Made by a program: the position numbers and the translations under genes. The notes beneath the pieces are model-generated. The model searched no databases. It saw nothing but the letters and a program-made list of their open reading frames with translations, and had not been told where the DNA came from. Source: Bacillota bacterium (GTDB taxonomy: Bacteria > Bacillota > Sulfobacillia > Sulfobacillales > Sulfobacillaceae). Taken from it: 32,104 bases of DNA. Location: positions 1-32,104 of the forward strand of contig JAJZZA010000036.1 of NCBI GenBank assembly GCA_021797825.1, given 5' to 3'. Shown here piece by piece: positions 7,944 to 15,183 of the stretch; positions within the stretch are counted from its first letter, which is position 1; each line of letters opens with the position of its first letter.

Positions 7944-8642
7944 ACGCGTGCCGTCAATGCCGGCGGTCGCCGCGGCGTCTGCCACCTGTGTGGAGCGGGC
8001 GGGCCTGCACGTCACCATCAAGGTCCGGGTGCCGCCCCGGCGCCCTCCCCGCATCGGGTTCATCCCACTTGAGCAACCGCATCGTAACGCCGCGCACGGG
8101 ACCCAAAATCACCGGAAGACGACGGGTAGCGGCCCGAGGTGGCCGCCAAGGATCCGGGAGCGCCATCGCGTAGCGCCGGCACGACTTCAGCGGTCTTTGC
8201 CGAGCGCTCCGGCACACATAAGCGTCCGCCGGGCGCACTCAGCCGGAGTGGCAAGGTTGCATCCGGTGGAAAGAGCCGGATCCAGCCGTTTGGCGCGCCC
8301 AAACGGGTGGTGGCGGCGGCATCGGCGCGGATTCACAGCGGCTACGATCCGGTCTTGACCAGGCTCGGTCCTCTCACCGCCAGGCCCGCGGCTTTGCACG
8401 GCGCGTCTGCCGTTTGCCCATTGCCTTCTGCCCGACTCAAAGCGGTCGGCGTGCGGGCAGGTGACCATCCGCCGCATGCTGGGAGCAGAATGTCGAGAGT
8501 GCGCCGTTCGCGCTCGCGGTCCTGGCGTTCCTTGCCGCCGGTGACGCGCGGGCACTGTCCCATTCCAAGGGCCGTCGACTGGCCAGGGGTGGCGCACCCA
8601 CGCGGCAGCAGATAGGCTGCCGTGCGGGTTTAGCACGGACAG

Positions 8643-8737
8643 GCGGGTAGCCCGCACCCGGGCCGGCTAGCCGGAGATGGTCACTGATGATGCGCGTTCG
8701 GTTGCGCCCGCTTGACCGGGAACCCTTCGGGTTCCCG
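8643..8737. other. Cluster of stem-loops (candidate structured RNA or leader)
   Basis: Within 95 bases there are four self-complementary elements: GCGGG-TAG-CCCGC (8643-8655), the perfect 12-base palindrome CCGGCTAGCCGG (8663-8674), a GCGC...GCGC stem with an 8-base loop (about 8692-8707), and CGGGAACC-CTTCG-GGTTCCCG (8717-8737), an 8-bp stem with a CUUCG loop. No T-run follows on either strand, so these are not simple terminators. They end about 110 bases before the dehydrogenase start. The stems are visible in the sequence; the RNA function is inference. Confidence 0.4.
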
Positions 8738-8848
8738 CCAAGAAAAGCAAAAGGGCTCCGGCTTGGGGCCAGGCCGATCGGGACGGGGGATTCCAAGCCG
8801 GTGCGCGGGTGCGGAGGATGTGGCATCATAACCAGGGAGGGATGACGG

Positions 8849-9721
8849 ATGGCGCAGCGGGTGGTTTTAATTACGGGCTGTTCCAGCGGGATTGGGCGGG
8901 CCCTGGCTGCCAGACTGCATCGCGCTGGGTTTACGGTGGTGGCCACCGCCCGGCGCGGCGAGGATCTGGCGGATGTTCCGGCAGCCACCCGCCTGCAACT
9001 GGATGTGACCTCGCAAGCCTCGGTGGACGACGCGGTGGCGGAGACGGTGCGCCGCCATGGCCAAATCGACGTGTTGGTCAATAACGCGGGCTACGGGCAG
9101 CGCGGCGCGGTCGAAGAAGTGTCCAACGCGGAGACGGAGGCAGCTTATGCCGTCAATGTCCATGGCGTGCTGCGGATGATTCGTGCGGTGCTGCCCACGA
9201 TGCGCCAAAGCGGTTCGGGTCGCATCATTAACGTGAGCTCGGTGGCCGGTAAAATCAGTCTGCCGTTGATGGGGGTCTACTGCTCCACCAAATTTGCGCT
9301 CGAAGCCTTAAGTGACAGCTTGCGGGTGGAACTGGGGGTGTTTGGGATCAGGGTGGTGGTCATAGAGCCGGGGATGATTGCCACGCGTTTTTCCGAAACC
9401 GCCCAAACCGTTTCCCGCCGCGTGCTGACCAACGGCGACTCGCCGTATGCGCCGCTCTATCAAGAGGGGATGAATCTCACCAATCGGGTGAAGGGGCGGG
9501 GCGCCCGGCCGGATTCCGTGGCGAGGGTCATCGAACGGGCAATCCGGGCGCCCCGACCCAAGGCGCGCTACCAGGCACCGGCCAGCGCCGTCTGGATGGT
9601 GCGCCTGCTGCCGGCGGCACACTGGGTCGGGTTTGAATACTGGCTCTCGCGGGGGTTGCGAAAAACCTTGGGCCAACCTCGCCAGGGCTCCGTTTCCCAG
9701 CCAGGCGCCCCGCGGGACTAA
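8849..9721 (+). CDS. Short-chain dehydrogenase/reductase (classical SDR)
   Basis: An NAD(P)-dependent oxidoreductase of 290 residues with a Rossmann fold. It shows the cofactor motif TGCSSGIG (9-16), an acidic LDVT segment at 51-54, NNAG (78-81), and the catalytic Ser131, Tyr144 and Lys148 in the VSSVAG...YCSTK region. An Arg-rich stretch after the second strand (TARRGED) suggests NADP preference. The C-terminal about 90 residues extend beyond the minimal fold, as in SDRs that act on lipid or steroid-like alcohols. The ATG at 8849 follows GGGAGGG with good spacing. It is not obviously in an operon. Substrate cannot be read from sequence or context. Confidence 0.88.
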   Translation: MAQRVVLITGCSSGIGRALAARLHRAGFTVVATARRGEDLADVPAATRLQLDVTSQASVDDAVAETVRRHGQIDVLVNNAGYGQRGAVEEVSNAETEAAYAVNVHGVLRMIRAVLPTMRQSGSGRIINVSSVAGKISLPLMGVYCSTKFALEALSDSLRVELGVFGIRVVVIEPGMIATRFSETAQTVSRRVLTNGDSPYAPLYQEGMNLTNRVKGRGARPDSVARVIERAIRAPRPKARYQAPASAVWMVRLLPAAHWVGFEYWLSRGLRKTLGQPRQGSVSQPGAPRD

Positions 9722-10175
9722 GCATGCCGCGGGGATGACCGGCCATAAGGCACGGCGTCCTGCGCCCGGAGAGTCGGGGTGAGGCATGACCACGCCGCCA
9801 CTCTATCGGCCTGGGCCGGGGCGCAAGCGCCGCCGGGTAAGACCGGGATCCCGCGAAAAGCGGACGTTAGGCGGCTCAGCCGCCATCGGTGGGGAAATCT
9901 GGCCGGCACCAAGCCTCCGCTTGGCGCATTCTCCAGTCGCGCCGGGTTTGCGCAGCGTCTTTCTCCGCAAGCGGCCGCAACTGCGCCGGCCCGGTGCAAA
10001 CCGCGCCAACTTTCAGTCGCCTCCCAGCCTGATTTCGCGTCGCGCCCTGATCAACGGTTGCGGCGTCGTAGGCATTTCGCGGCGGCCTGGTCGCCGGGGA
10101 AACGCCACCGCCGACCCAGCAGAATGGTCGCGGGTGTCAGCCACCCGCGACCATACCGCTTGCTGTTATGCCTCC
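9722..10175. other. Convergent intergenic region, SDR/sugar ABC operon (454 bp)
   Basis: No gene recognised; the open frames here look like noise. It lies between convergent genes. Visible elements are the palindrome CGGGATCCCG (9844-9853), a short hairpin GGCGGC-TCA-GCCGCC (9870-9884) and a long perfect hairpin at 10124-10154. None has a T-run. Confidence 0.5.
10124..10154. terminator. Perfect 13-bp hairpin downstream of the sugar ABC operon
   Basis: ATGGTCGCGGGTG (10124-10136), loop TCAGC, and its exact complement (10142-10154). It begins 21 bases past the stop of the last permease gene on the minus strand, in the gap between convergent genes. The stem is very stable, but no U-rich tail follows on either strand. 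It may be a factor-assisted or bidirectional terminator, or an mRNA 3'-end stabiliser. Confidence 0.5.
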
Positions 10176-11015
10176 CTACCCTTTGATGCTGCCTGCGGTC
10201 AGACCGGATTCAATACGCCGCTGCAAAAACAGCACAACCAAGGCAATGGGCACCGAGGCTACCACCACCCCCGCGTAAATCTGGCCATAATGCACGTAGT
10301 ACGCGTTGCGGAAATTGACCAGGGCGAGGGGAACCGTGAACATGTTGGGGCTTTGCAGAAACGATAGGGCAAACAGCAGGTCGTTCCAGGCCAACAGAAA
10401 TCCTAAAATGGCGGCGGTGAATATTCCCGGGGCGGCGATGGGGGCAAACACCTGCCAGATCGTCTGGGCAATCGAGGCGCCATCAACCATGGCGGCCTCT
10501 TCGATGTCTTTGGGGATCTGCTGGAAGAACGCGGTGAGGATCCAGGTGGTGATGGGCAGGGAGAGGATTAGGTAAGGGAAGATCAGACTTTGGTAGGTGT
10601 TTAGCCAATGCAGCTGCCGAAAGACCAGGAACAGCGGCCCGACCATGGCGATTTGCGGAAAGAACGAGACCAGCAGCACAAAACCGAGCACCGCGGCCTT
10701 TCCCTTGATGGGCATGCGTGCGAGCGCGTAGGCGGCCAAGGAACCCAATAGCACGGACAGTAAGGTCGTCATTCCGGCCACGAAGACACTGTTCAACAAG
10801 GGCCGCCAAAAGTTTTCGGTGGCGAACAGCGCCACATAGTGCGTCAAGGTGATTTGGCCGGGCCAAAAGCTGGTAGTCGCCTGATTAAGAGCGGAACTGG
10901 TTTCCAGCGACGACTTCAGAATCCAGTAAAACGGCAGCAGGGAATATACCACGATAACGGTGACAATGATGGAAAACAAGACTTTGCCACCTGTCCGCCG
11001 CGGGTGTTTGTTCAT
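10176..11015 (-). CDS. Sugar ABC transporter permease, MalG/COG0395 type
   Basis: Inner-membrane permease of 279 residues with about six transmembrane segments (the first near the N-terminus, VLFSIIVTVIVVYSLLPFYW). The EAA loop that docks the ATPase reads EEAAMVDGASIAQTIWQV, with the conserved Gly. The ATG at 11015 overlaps the upstream permease stop by four bases (ATGA) and has GGAGGG nine bases upstream. The frame is open much further upstream, but that extension runs antiparallel to nothing recognisable and overlaps the first permease in another frame. It pairs with the permease at 11012-11932 and the lipoprotein at 11938-13206. The substrate is probably a mono- or oligosaccharide. Confidence 0.92.
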   Translation of the reverse strand: MNKHPRRTGGKVLFSIIVTVIVVYSLLPFYWILKSSLETSSALNQATTSFWPGQITLTHYVALFATENFWRPLLNSVFVAGMTTLLSVLLGSLAAYALARMPIKGKAAVLGFVLLVSFFPQIAMVGPLFLVFRQLHWLNTYQSLIFPYLILSLPITTWILTAFFQQIPKDIEEAAMVDGASIAQTIWQVFAPIAAPGIFTAAILGFLLAWNDLLFALSFLQSPNMFTVPLALVNFRNAYYVHYGQIYAGVVVASVPIALVVLFLQRRIESGLTAGSIKG

Positions 11016-11932
11016 GCTGACAGCCCTCCTTGGGCGCGCAACACCCGCACGTAAAGTCCCGCCAGCACGAGGGCGATCAAGGTGATGCTGACGGCAATGG
11101 TGGCGCCATAGCCGAAGTTCAGCGAGACCATGAATTTGGACCAGTTGTAGTAGGCGACGACTTCCGTCGCGCGGCCCGGTCCTCCGCCCGTCATGACGTA
11201 GACGGCGTCGAACACCAAGAGGGCGCTTAGCGTCCGGAAAATCAGCGCGACCATGATGGAAGGGCGCAGCGAAGGCAGGGTAATCGCCCAAAACGCCTGA
11301 AATCCCCCCGCCCCGTCAATACGCGCGCTTTCGTACAGTTCCTGCGGAATGGTTTGCAGGCCCGCCAGCAGCAAGAGCGCGATAAACGGCGTGTTTTTCC
11401 ACATGTCGCTCATGATGATGGGAACCCAAGCCAGAGTCGGCGAGTTGAACCAGACCAGTTGGGAGCCGGGCAGATGCAAGCTGTGCAGCGCAAAGTCCAC
11501 AAACCCGGAGCGCAGGTCGAAGAACATCTTCCACAACAGAGCGGAGACGGCGGTGGGGATGGCCCAGGGGATCAGGATGGAGGCCCGCACCAGGCCGCGC
11601 GCCTTGAATTCCCGGTGGACCACCAATGCCAGTCCCAGCCCAACCAGAAATTCCAGGGTGACGGAGACCACCATGAAAAAGAGGGTGCGGCCTAAATCGT
11701 GCCAAAACGTGGCGCTTTGAATGAGCGTCACATAGTTGCCGAGTCCCACGCCACGCGTGGCCGCGGGATTAATCAGCACATCGTTCCGGGTGGAGAGCCA
11801 AAGGTTAAAGAGCAACGGGTAAATGGCAATGGCGCCCAGCGCCAGCAGAGCGGGCACCTCTAAGAGGTACCCCACTCTGGCGCGCGCGACCCGCGCGGAA
11901 TGGCCGCGGGATTTCGACGGGTTTATCGTCAC
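11012..11932 (-). CDS. Sugar ABC transporter permease, MalF/COG1175 type
   Basis: Inner-membrane permease of 306 residues, about six transmembrane helices, starting with a basic N-terminus (residues 1-22) before the first helix (LLEVPALLALGAIAIYPLLF). The EAA loop reads ELYESARIDGAGGFQAFWAI and continues into LPSLRPSI, as in the MalF/UgpA group. It starts at GTG 11932, five bases after the lipoprotein gene stop, with AAAGGTGG about nine bases upstream. It forms the channel with the COG0395-type permease. No ATP-binding subunit is encoded next to it, so a shared, separately encoded ATPase (as MsmX does in Bacillus) is the likely partner. Confidence 0.92.
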   Translation of the reverse strand: MTINPSKSRGHSARVARARVGYLLEVPALLALGAIAIYPLLFNLWLSTRNDVLINPAATRGVGLGNYVTLIQSATFWHDLGRTLFFMVVSVTLEFLVGLGLALVVHREFKARGLVRASILIPWAIPTAVSALLWKMFFDLRSGFVDFALHSLHLPGSQLVWFNSPTLAWVPIIMSDMWKNTPFIALLLLAGLQTIPQELYESARIDGAGGFQAFWAITLPSLRPSIMVALIFRTLSALLVFDAVYVMTGGGPGRATEVVAYYNWSKFMVSLNFGYGATIAVSITLIALVLAGLYVRVLRAQGGLSA

Positions 11933-11937
11933 ATGTA

Positions 11938-13206
11938 TCAGCCACCTTTGGCGATGATGGCCTTCACTGCTGTCTGGGCGGCATTAAGGGCCTTGGTCGG
12001 CGTTTCTTGTCCGGAATAGGTGGCGGACAAGGCTTCTTGAATCTTCGCGGAGATCTCCGGGTAAAGCGGAGTCACCGGACGCGGGGTGGCGTACTTGTAC
12101 ACCGTCTCTTCCTGCTTGAACCAAGGCGCCTTGCTCAACAGCGTGGAGGTGTAGGCGTCGGTTCGCGCCGGCGGGTCTCCCGAGATCAGGGCACGTTGGG
12201 TCATGGTGGAGGCGGAAGTCAGGTACTGGAGCAACTCCCACGACTGTTTGGGATACTTGGTGTTTTTGTTGATCACCAGCACATCGCCGCCCAACGAAGC
12301 GGTAGGGGTGCCGGAGCCGCTGATCGGGGTGGGCACAAAGCCGACCTTTCCAATCACGTTGGAACCCGACTGTTCCGCCAGCGGGTAGAGGTACGGCCAG
12401 TTGGTGCCGAACACCGCCTGGCCCGACAGGAAGACCTTTTGCACGTTGCCTTCTTGCCAGCCGGTGACCGATGCCGGCGCGATGCCGGATTTGATGGCAT
12501 TGTCGAGCCAGGTCAGGGCGGCGATGTTCTGCGGGGAATTGAGCACGGGTTGTCCGCTGGAGTTCAAGAATGAGCCGCCGAATCCGCCCGAGACGTCCTG
12601 GAAGACGGTGACGGCGCCTTCATATTTGGCGCCCTCAAAGGCCAAGCCGATCATGCCGGAATGGGAAGCCGTGACCGACTTCGCGTCGGCAGCGAGTTGG
12701 CTGAAGGTGGTGGGAGGCGTGGGAACCAAATCCTTGCGGTAATATAAGCCTTCCACATTGATGAACCAGGGCATCGCGTAAAGTTTGCCGTGGTACGTGC
12801 TGGCCTGAACCATCCCGGGGAAGAATGCGCTGAGATTGGGATGAAACTGGTTAAGGGGGAGGATCCATTTGGCCGAGGCAAAGGTGGCTGGCCAAATCAC
12901 GTCGGAGGTGATGACGTCGGGGGTGACCGATCCCGATGTCAAGTCCGTGACCAGTGACTGATAGGCTTGGTTGGACGAGGCCGACATGGTCTGAATGGTT
13001 ACGTGAATGTGCGGGTGGAGCTTCTCAAATCCTTTTACCGCGGTAGCGGTGGCTTGCGCTTCAGTTCCCAGACCTTGGGTGGCAAAAACCAGATTGACGG
13101 TTTGGGGGCCACTGGCGCTCGGTGCGCTGCCGCATCCGGCCAGACCGACCGAAAGCATCAATCCGGCGCCAATGGCTCCCAGTGTGCGATATGAACTAAC
13201 CGACAT
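11938..13206 (-). CDS. Sugar ABC transporter substrate-binding lipoprotein (family 1)
   Basis: Extracytoplasmic receptor of 422 residues that captures sugar and delivers it to the two permeases. It has a lipoprotein signal peptide ending in the lipobox LAGC with Cys25 as the lipid-modified residue. The mature part is typical of the family 1 (COG1653) fold: TATAVKGFEKLHPHIHV near the N-terminus, DVITSDVIWPATFASA, and YAMPWFINVEGLYYRKDL. I chose the ATG at 13206 because GAGGAGG lies five to six bases upstream and the signal peptide starts there. The frame extends upstream to 13362 without meaning. First gene of the importer operon; a promoter with inverted repeats lies at 13379-13427. Ligand not determined. 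Confidence 0.93.
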   Translation of the reverse strand: MSVSSYRTLGAIGAGLMLSVGLAGCGSAPSASGPQTVNLVFATQGLGTEAQATATAVKGFEKLHPHIHVTIQTMSASSNQAYQSLVTDLTSGSVTPDVITSDVIWPATFASAKWILPLNQFHPNLSAFFPGMVQASTYHGKLYAMPWFINVEGLYYRKDLVPTPPTTFSQLAADAKSVTASHSGMIGLAFEGAKYEGAVTVFQDVSGGFGGSFLNSSGQPVLNSPQNIAALTWLDNAIKSGIAPASVTGWQEGNVQKVFLSGQAVFGTNWPYLYPLAEQSGSNVIGKVGFVPTPISGSGTPTASLGGDVLVINKNTKYPKQSWELLQYLTSASTMTQRALISGDPPARTDAYTSTLLSKAPWFKQEETVYKYATPRPVTPLYPEISAKIQEALSATYSGQETPTKALNAAQTAVKAIIAKGG

Positions 13207-13378
13207 AATAGCCTCCTCTTGGTGCATCCTTTTGGTGACACAGGGACAAAACGTCCGTGTGAGCGGCATCCTGCCGCAGCAAATAGGTGCGTGTCGTCCT
13301 CCTTGGCCAATTTGAAGCCAACTGGCCGCATGATGTGTAGTAAAACATTTCAGGAGCAACAATTGCCAATTTACTGCT

Positions 13379-13395
13379 AATGGCAGGTTGCCATT
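13379..13395. promoter_or_regulatory. Inverted repeat at the ABC operon start site (operator candidate)
   Basis: AATGGC-AGGTT-GCCATT is a perfect 6-5-6 inverted repeat overlapping the predicted transcription start of the sugar importer operon. The position fits a repressor site for a LacI- or ROK-type sugar regulator. No such regulator gene is nearby, so it would act from elsewhere in the genome. Confidence 0.45.
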
Positions 13396-13397
13396 TT

Positions 13398-13427
13398 ACC
13401 ATAGCACACTCCTAGAATTAGGAACAA
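13398..13427 (-). promoter_or_regulatory. Candidate sigma-A promoter of the sugar ABC operon
   Basis: On the minus strand TTGTTC (13422-13427), an 18-base spacer and TATGGT (13398-13403) resemble a housekeeping promoter. Predicted transcription would begin near 13391, giving a leader of about 185 bases. An inverted repeat TCCTA-GAAT-TAGGA (13410-13423) sits in the spacer, and a second (13379-13395) covers the predicted start site. Confidence 0.45.
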
Positions 13428-13792
13428 CCCGTGAAAACGGAGAAAAATACCGATTTGGGATGAAAAATATCCGAGGAAAGAGAACGCCGGCCATTGGTCC
13501 AGCCGATTCGCCAACGAAAAAGGCCAATGAGATATGCCATTTGGCGCGCAGGGAGAAAAACCGGAGCGTGGTGAAAAACGCGCGGTGCACGCCGTCGATT
13601 TACCGAATAACGTCGAATCCCGAGCGGCCTGCCGGGAGAACCGGCCCCGGTTGGTCAATCAGGGGTTGGCCAGGGTAGGATGGCCGTCGGGTGGGAGGAG
13701 GCCAGATAGATAACCGGACAATGGCCCGCAATGCTGCCTCCCGCGCCGGGTCGGACGGCGGAGCCAGAGGCCGCCGTCGTCCGGGATCGGTC

Positions 13793-14791
13793 TTAACGCG
13801 CTTCGTAACGCCGCGGAAGAGTCCACCACAATTGGTCCAGCGTGTCGAGGTCCGACGGGGTCAAGGTAACATCCGCTGCTTGTAGGGATGCGTCCAACTG
13901 GTCGGGACGACTGGCACCGATGATGGCCGAGGTGATGCCCGGTTGGGCCAGGACCCAGGCCACCGCCGCTGCCGCCAGGGAAAGGTGGCGGTCTGCGCAA
14001 TATTCTCGAAACCGTTCGACCGCGGCAAAATGGGCGGGCGACCAGTAGCGAGCCTGGTAGAGTTGGCCCGCCCCCGCTGCCAAGCCGAACCGGGTTCCGT
14101 CTGGCACCGCTTGGTGGGGCTGGTAGCGGCCGGTCAGCAGTCCGCCCGCCAATGGATTATATGTGATCAATCCCAGGCCATTGGCTACACAAAAAGGGAC
14201 CAGGTCTTCCTCGATCATGCGAAACAATAGATTGTAGCGGGGTTGTACGGAAATGATCGGGTAAAGCCCATTGCGCTCCACCGCAGCGGTCCCGCGGGCG
14301 AGCTGCCAGGTTCGCCAGTTGGACACCCCAATGTACCGCACTTTCCCTTGCCGGACCAGGTCGTCAAACGCCCGGAGCGTCTCTTCCACCGGCGTGTTGG
14401 AGTCAAATTGATGGGCTTGGTAAAGGTCCAAGTAATCGGTTTGCAGACGGCGCAGGCTGTTTTCGATGGCAGACATGATGTGGCGACGGGACAACCCGCG
14501 ATCATTGGGCCCGGAACCGGTGGCACCGTAACACTTCGAAGCCAGCACGACCTCATGACGGTGTCCCTTTAGCCATTGCCCGAGAATCTCTTCGGTGGCC
14601 CCTTGCAGGGGAAGTCCTCCGCCAAGCGGATAGACATCGGCGGTGTCGATGAATCGAACACCGGCGGCAAATGCCTTGTCCAAAATGGCCAAGGAGGTGG
14701 CGGTGTCGGCTTGATTGCCAAAGGTCATCGTGCCCAGGCAGAGCCGTGACACCGAAAGCCCGGTATTGCCGAGGGTGGTGGTGGGTATCAC
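13793..14791 (-). CDS. Aldo/keto reductase, GTG start
   Basis: An NADPH-dependent oxidoreductase with a TIM-barrel fold, 332 residues, the normal length for the Tas/YajO/YghZ-like group. The catalytic tetrad is visible: Asp49 and Tyr54 (IDTADVYP), Lys86 (ASKCYG) and His127 (YQAHQFD). The C-terminal IIGASRPDQL is the cofactor-phosphate-binding segment. I chose GTG 14791 because AAGGAGG lies about seven bases upstream and the family start (TTTLGNTGLSVSRLCLGTM) follows at once. An ATG at 14932 in the same frame would add 47 unrelated residues. Stands alone on the minus strand. It could reduce aldehydes, methylglyoxal or ketosugars; the substrate is not evident. Confidence 0.92.
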   Translation of the reverse strand: MIPTTTLGNTGLSVSRLCLGTMTFGNQADTATSLAILDKAFAAGVRFIDTADVYPLGGGLPLQGATEEILGQWLKGHRHEVVLASKCYGATGSGPNDRGLSRRHIMSAIENSLRRLQTDYLDLYQAHQFDSNTPVEETLRAFDDLVRQGKVRYIGVSNWRTWQLARGTAAVERNGLYPIISVQPRYNLLFRMIEEDLVPFCVANGLGLITYNPLAGGLLTGRYQPHQAVPDGTRFGLAAGAGQLYQARYWSPAHFAAVERFREYCADRHLSLAAAAVAWVLAQPGITSAIIGASRPDQLDASLQAADVTLTPSDLDTLDQLWWTLPRRYEAR

Positions 14792-15183
14792 GAAATACCT
14801 CCTTCCGAAGGGGTCCCCGCCACAAGGGCATGGGGGTATTATCGGGACGCCCTTCCATTGTAACGCCTTGGCAACGAAATGCCATGCCAGGATGCAAAAA
14901 TGCTCCGGCCGGCGGGCGACCATGGGGGACAAGGCGTTACCGCGGGACCGCGGGTCATGCCAACGCGACCCGTAAGATGCAGTTGCCCGCTGATTGTCCG
15001 GGCTGCCCGACCCGGCTGATTGCCAACAGTCGACCGGTTTGTTAGGATGAGGGCGACATGTTTAAGAGTTCTCCGGCGATGGAAGTTCAGCGGGGTTGGT
15101 GACTGGAGGAGATCCCCTTCTCTGCCGGAGGGTGGCGTATTCAATATGGCGCGATGCTAATCCAATCGCAAAGGACAGGGAAC
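14792..15183. other. Divergent intergenic region, reductase/metY fusion (392 bp)
   Basis: No gene seen. It contains the promoter candidate for the sulfhydrylase fusion (15020-15048) and presumably that of the reductase, for which no clear match was found. A short direct repeat of CGGCTGATTG/CCGCTGATTG type lies near 14985-15025. No SAM-I riboswitch or complete T-box consensus was recognised in the leader. Confidence 0.5.
15020..15048 (+). promoter_or_regulatory. Candidate sigma-A promoter of the metY fusion
   Basis: TTGCCA (15020-15025, five of six), an exact 17-base spacer and TAGGAT (15043-15048, four of six). Transcription would begin near 15055, leaving a leader of about 130 bases before the ATG at 15184. 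The GGAGGAGA...TTCTCT pairing in the leader (about 15107-15122) may form a weak hairpin. Confidence 0.4.

Larger units (their letters stand above)
7904..8848. other. 945-bp GC-rich region without a recognisable gene
   Basis: Several open frames cross this stretch on both strands, but all have skewed Arg/Pro/Ala-rich translations, no family resemblance and no strong ribosome binding site, as expected of shadow frames in GC-rich DNA. Contents seen: the possible purU terminator at the left end and a cluster of stem-loops at 8643-8737. It may be a decayed gene, a non-coding RNA locus or a long leader for the dehydrogenase. I cannot choose between them. Confidence 0.5.
13207..13792. other. Intergenic region, sugar ABC operon/aldo-keto reductase (586 bp)
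   Basis: It holds the leader and promoter of the importer operon (see 13379-13427). The part from about 13430 to 13792 is relatively A-rich near the promoter and GC-rich nearer the reductase stop. I see no supported gene in it; the short frames have no ribosome binding site or recognisable product. No T-run terminator for the reductase was found. Confidence 0.5.

Noticed and set aside
7843-8358. Open frame of 171 codons overlapping the purU end
   Set aside because: Overlaps purU out of frame, with skewed Arg/Pro-rich composition and no ribosome binding site or family resemblance.
8676-8716. CTGATGA near 8685, resembling a hammerhead ribozyme core
   Set aside because: The following stem is present, but the required GAA after stem II is absent and no stem III/cleavage site could be drawn.
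8187-9081. Long minus-strand frames opposite the SDR gene and its upstream gap
   Set aside because: They run antisense to the clear SDR gene, and their translations are low-complexity shadows of GC-rich codons.
15125-15145. AGGGTGG in the metY leader, resembling a T-box antiterminator motif
   Set aside because: It is not followed by ACCGCG, the leader is only about 130 bases from the predicted start, and no terminator hairpin with a T-run is present.
14933-15183. SAM riboswitch upstream of the metY fusion
   Set aside because: None of the conserved SAM-I core segments could be found in this leader.
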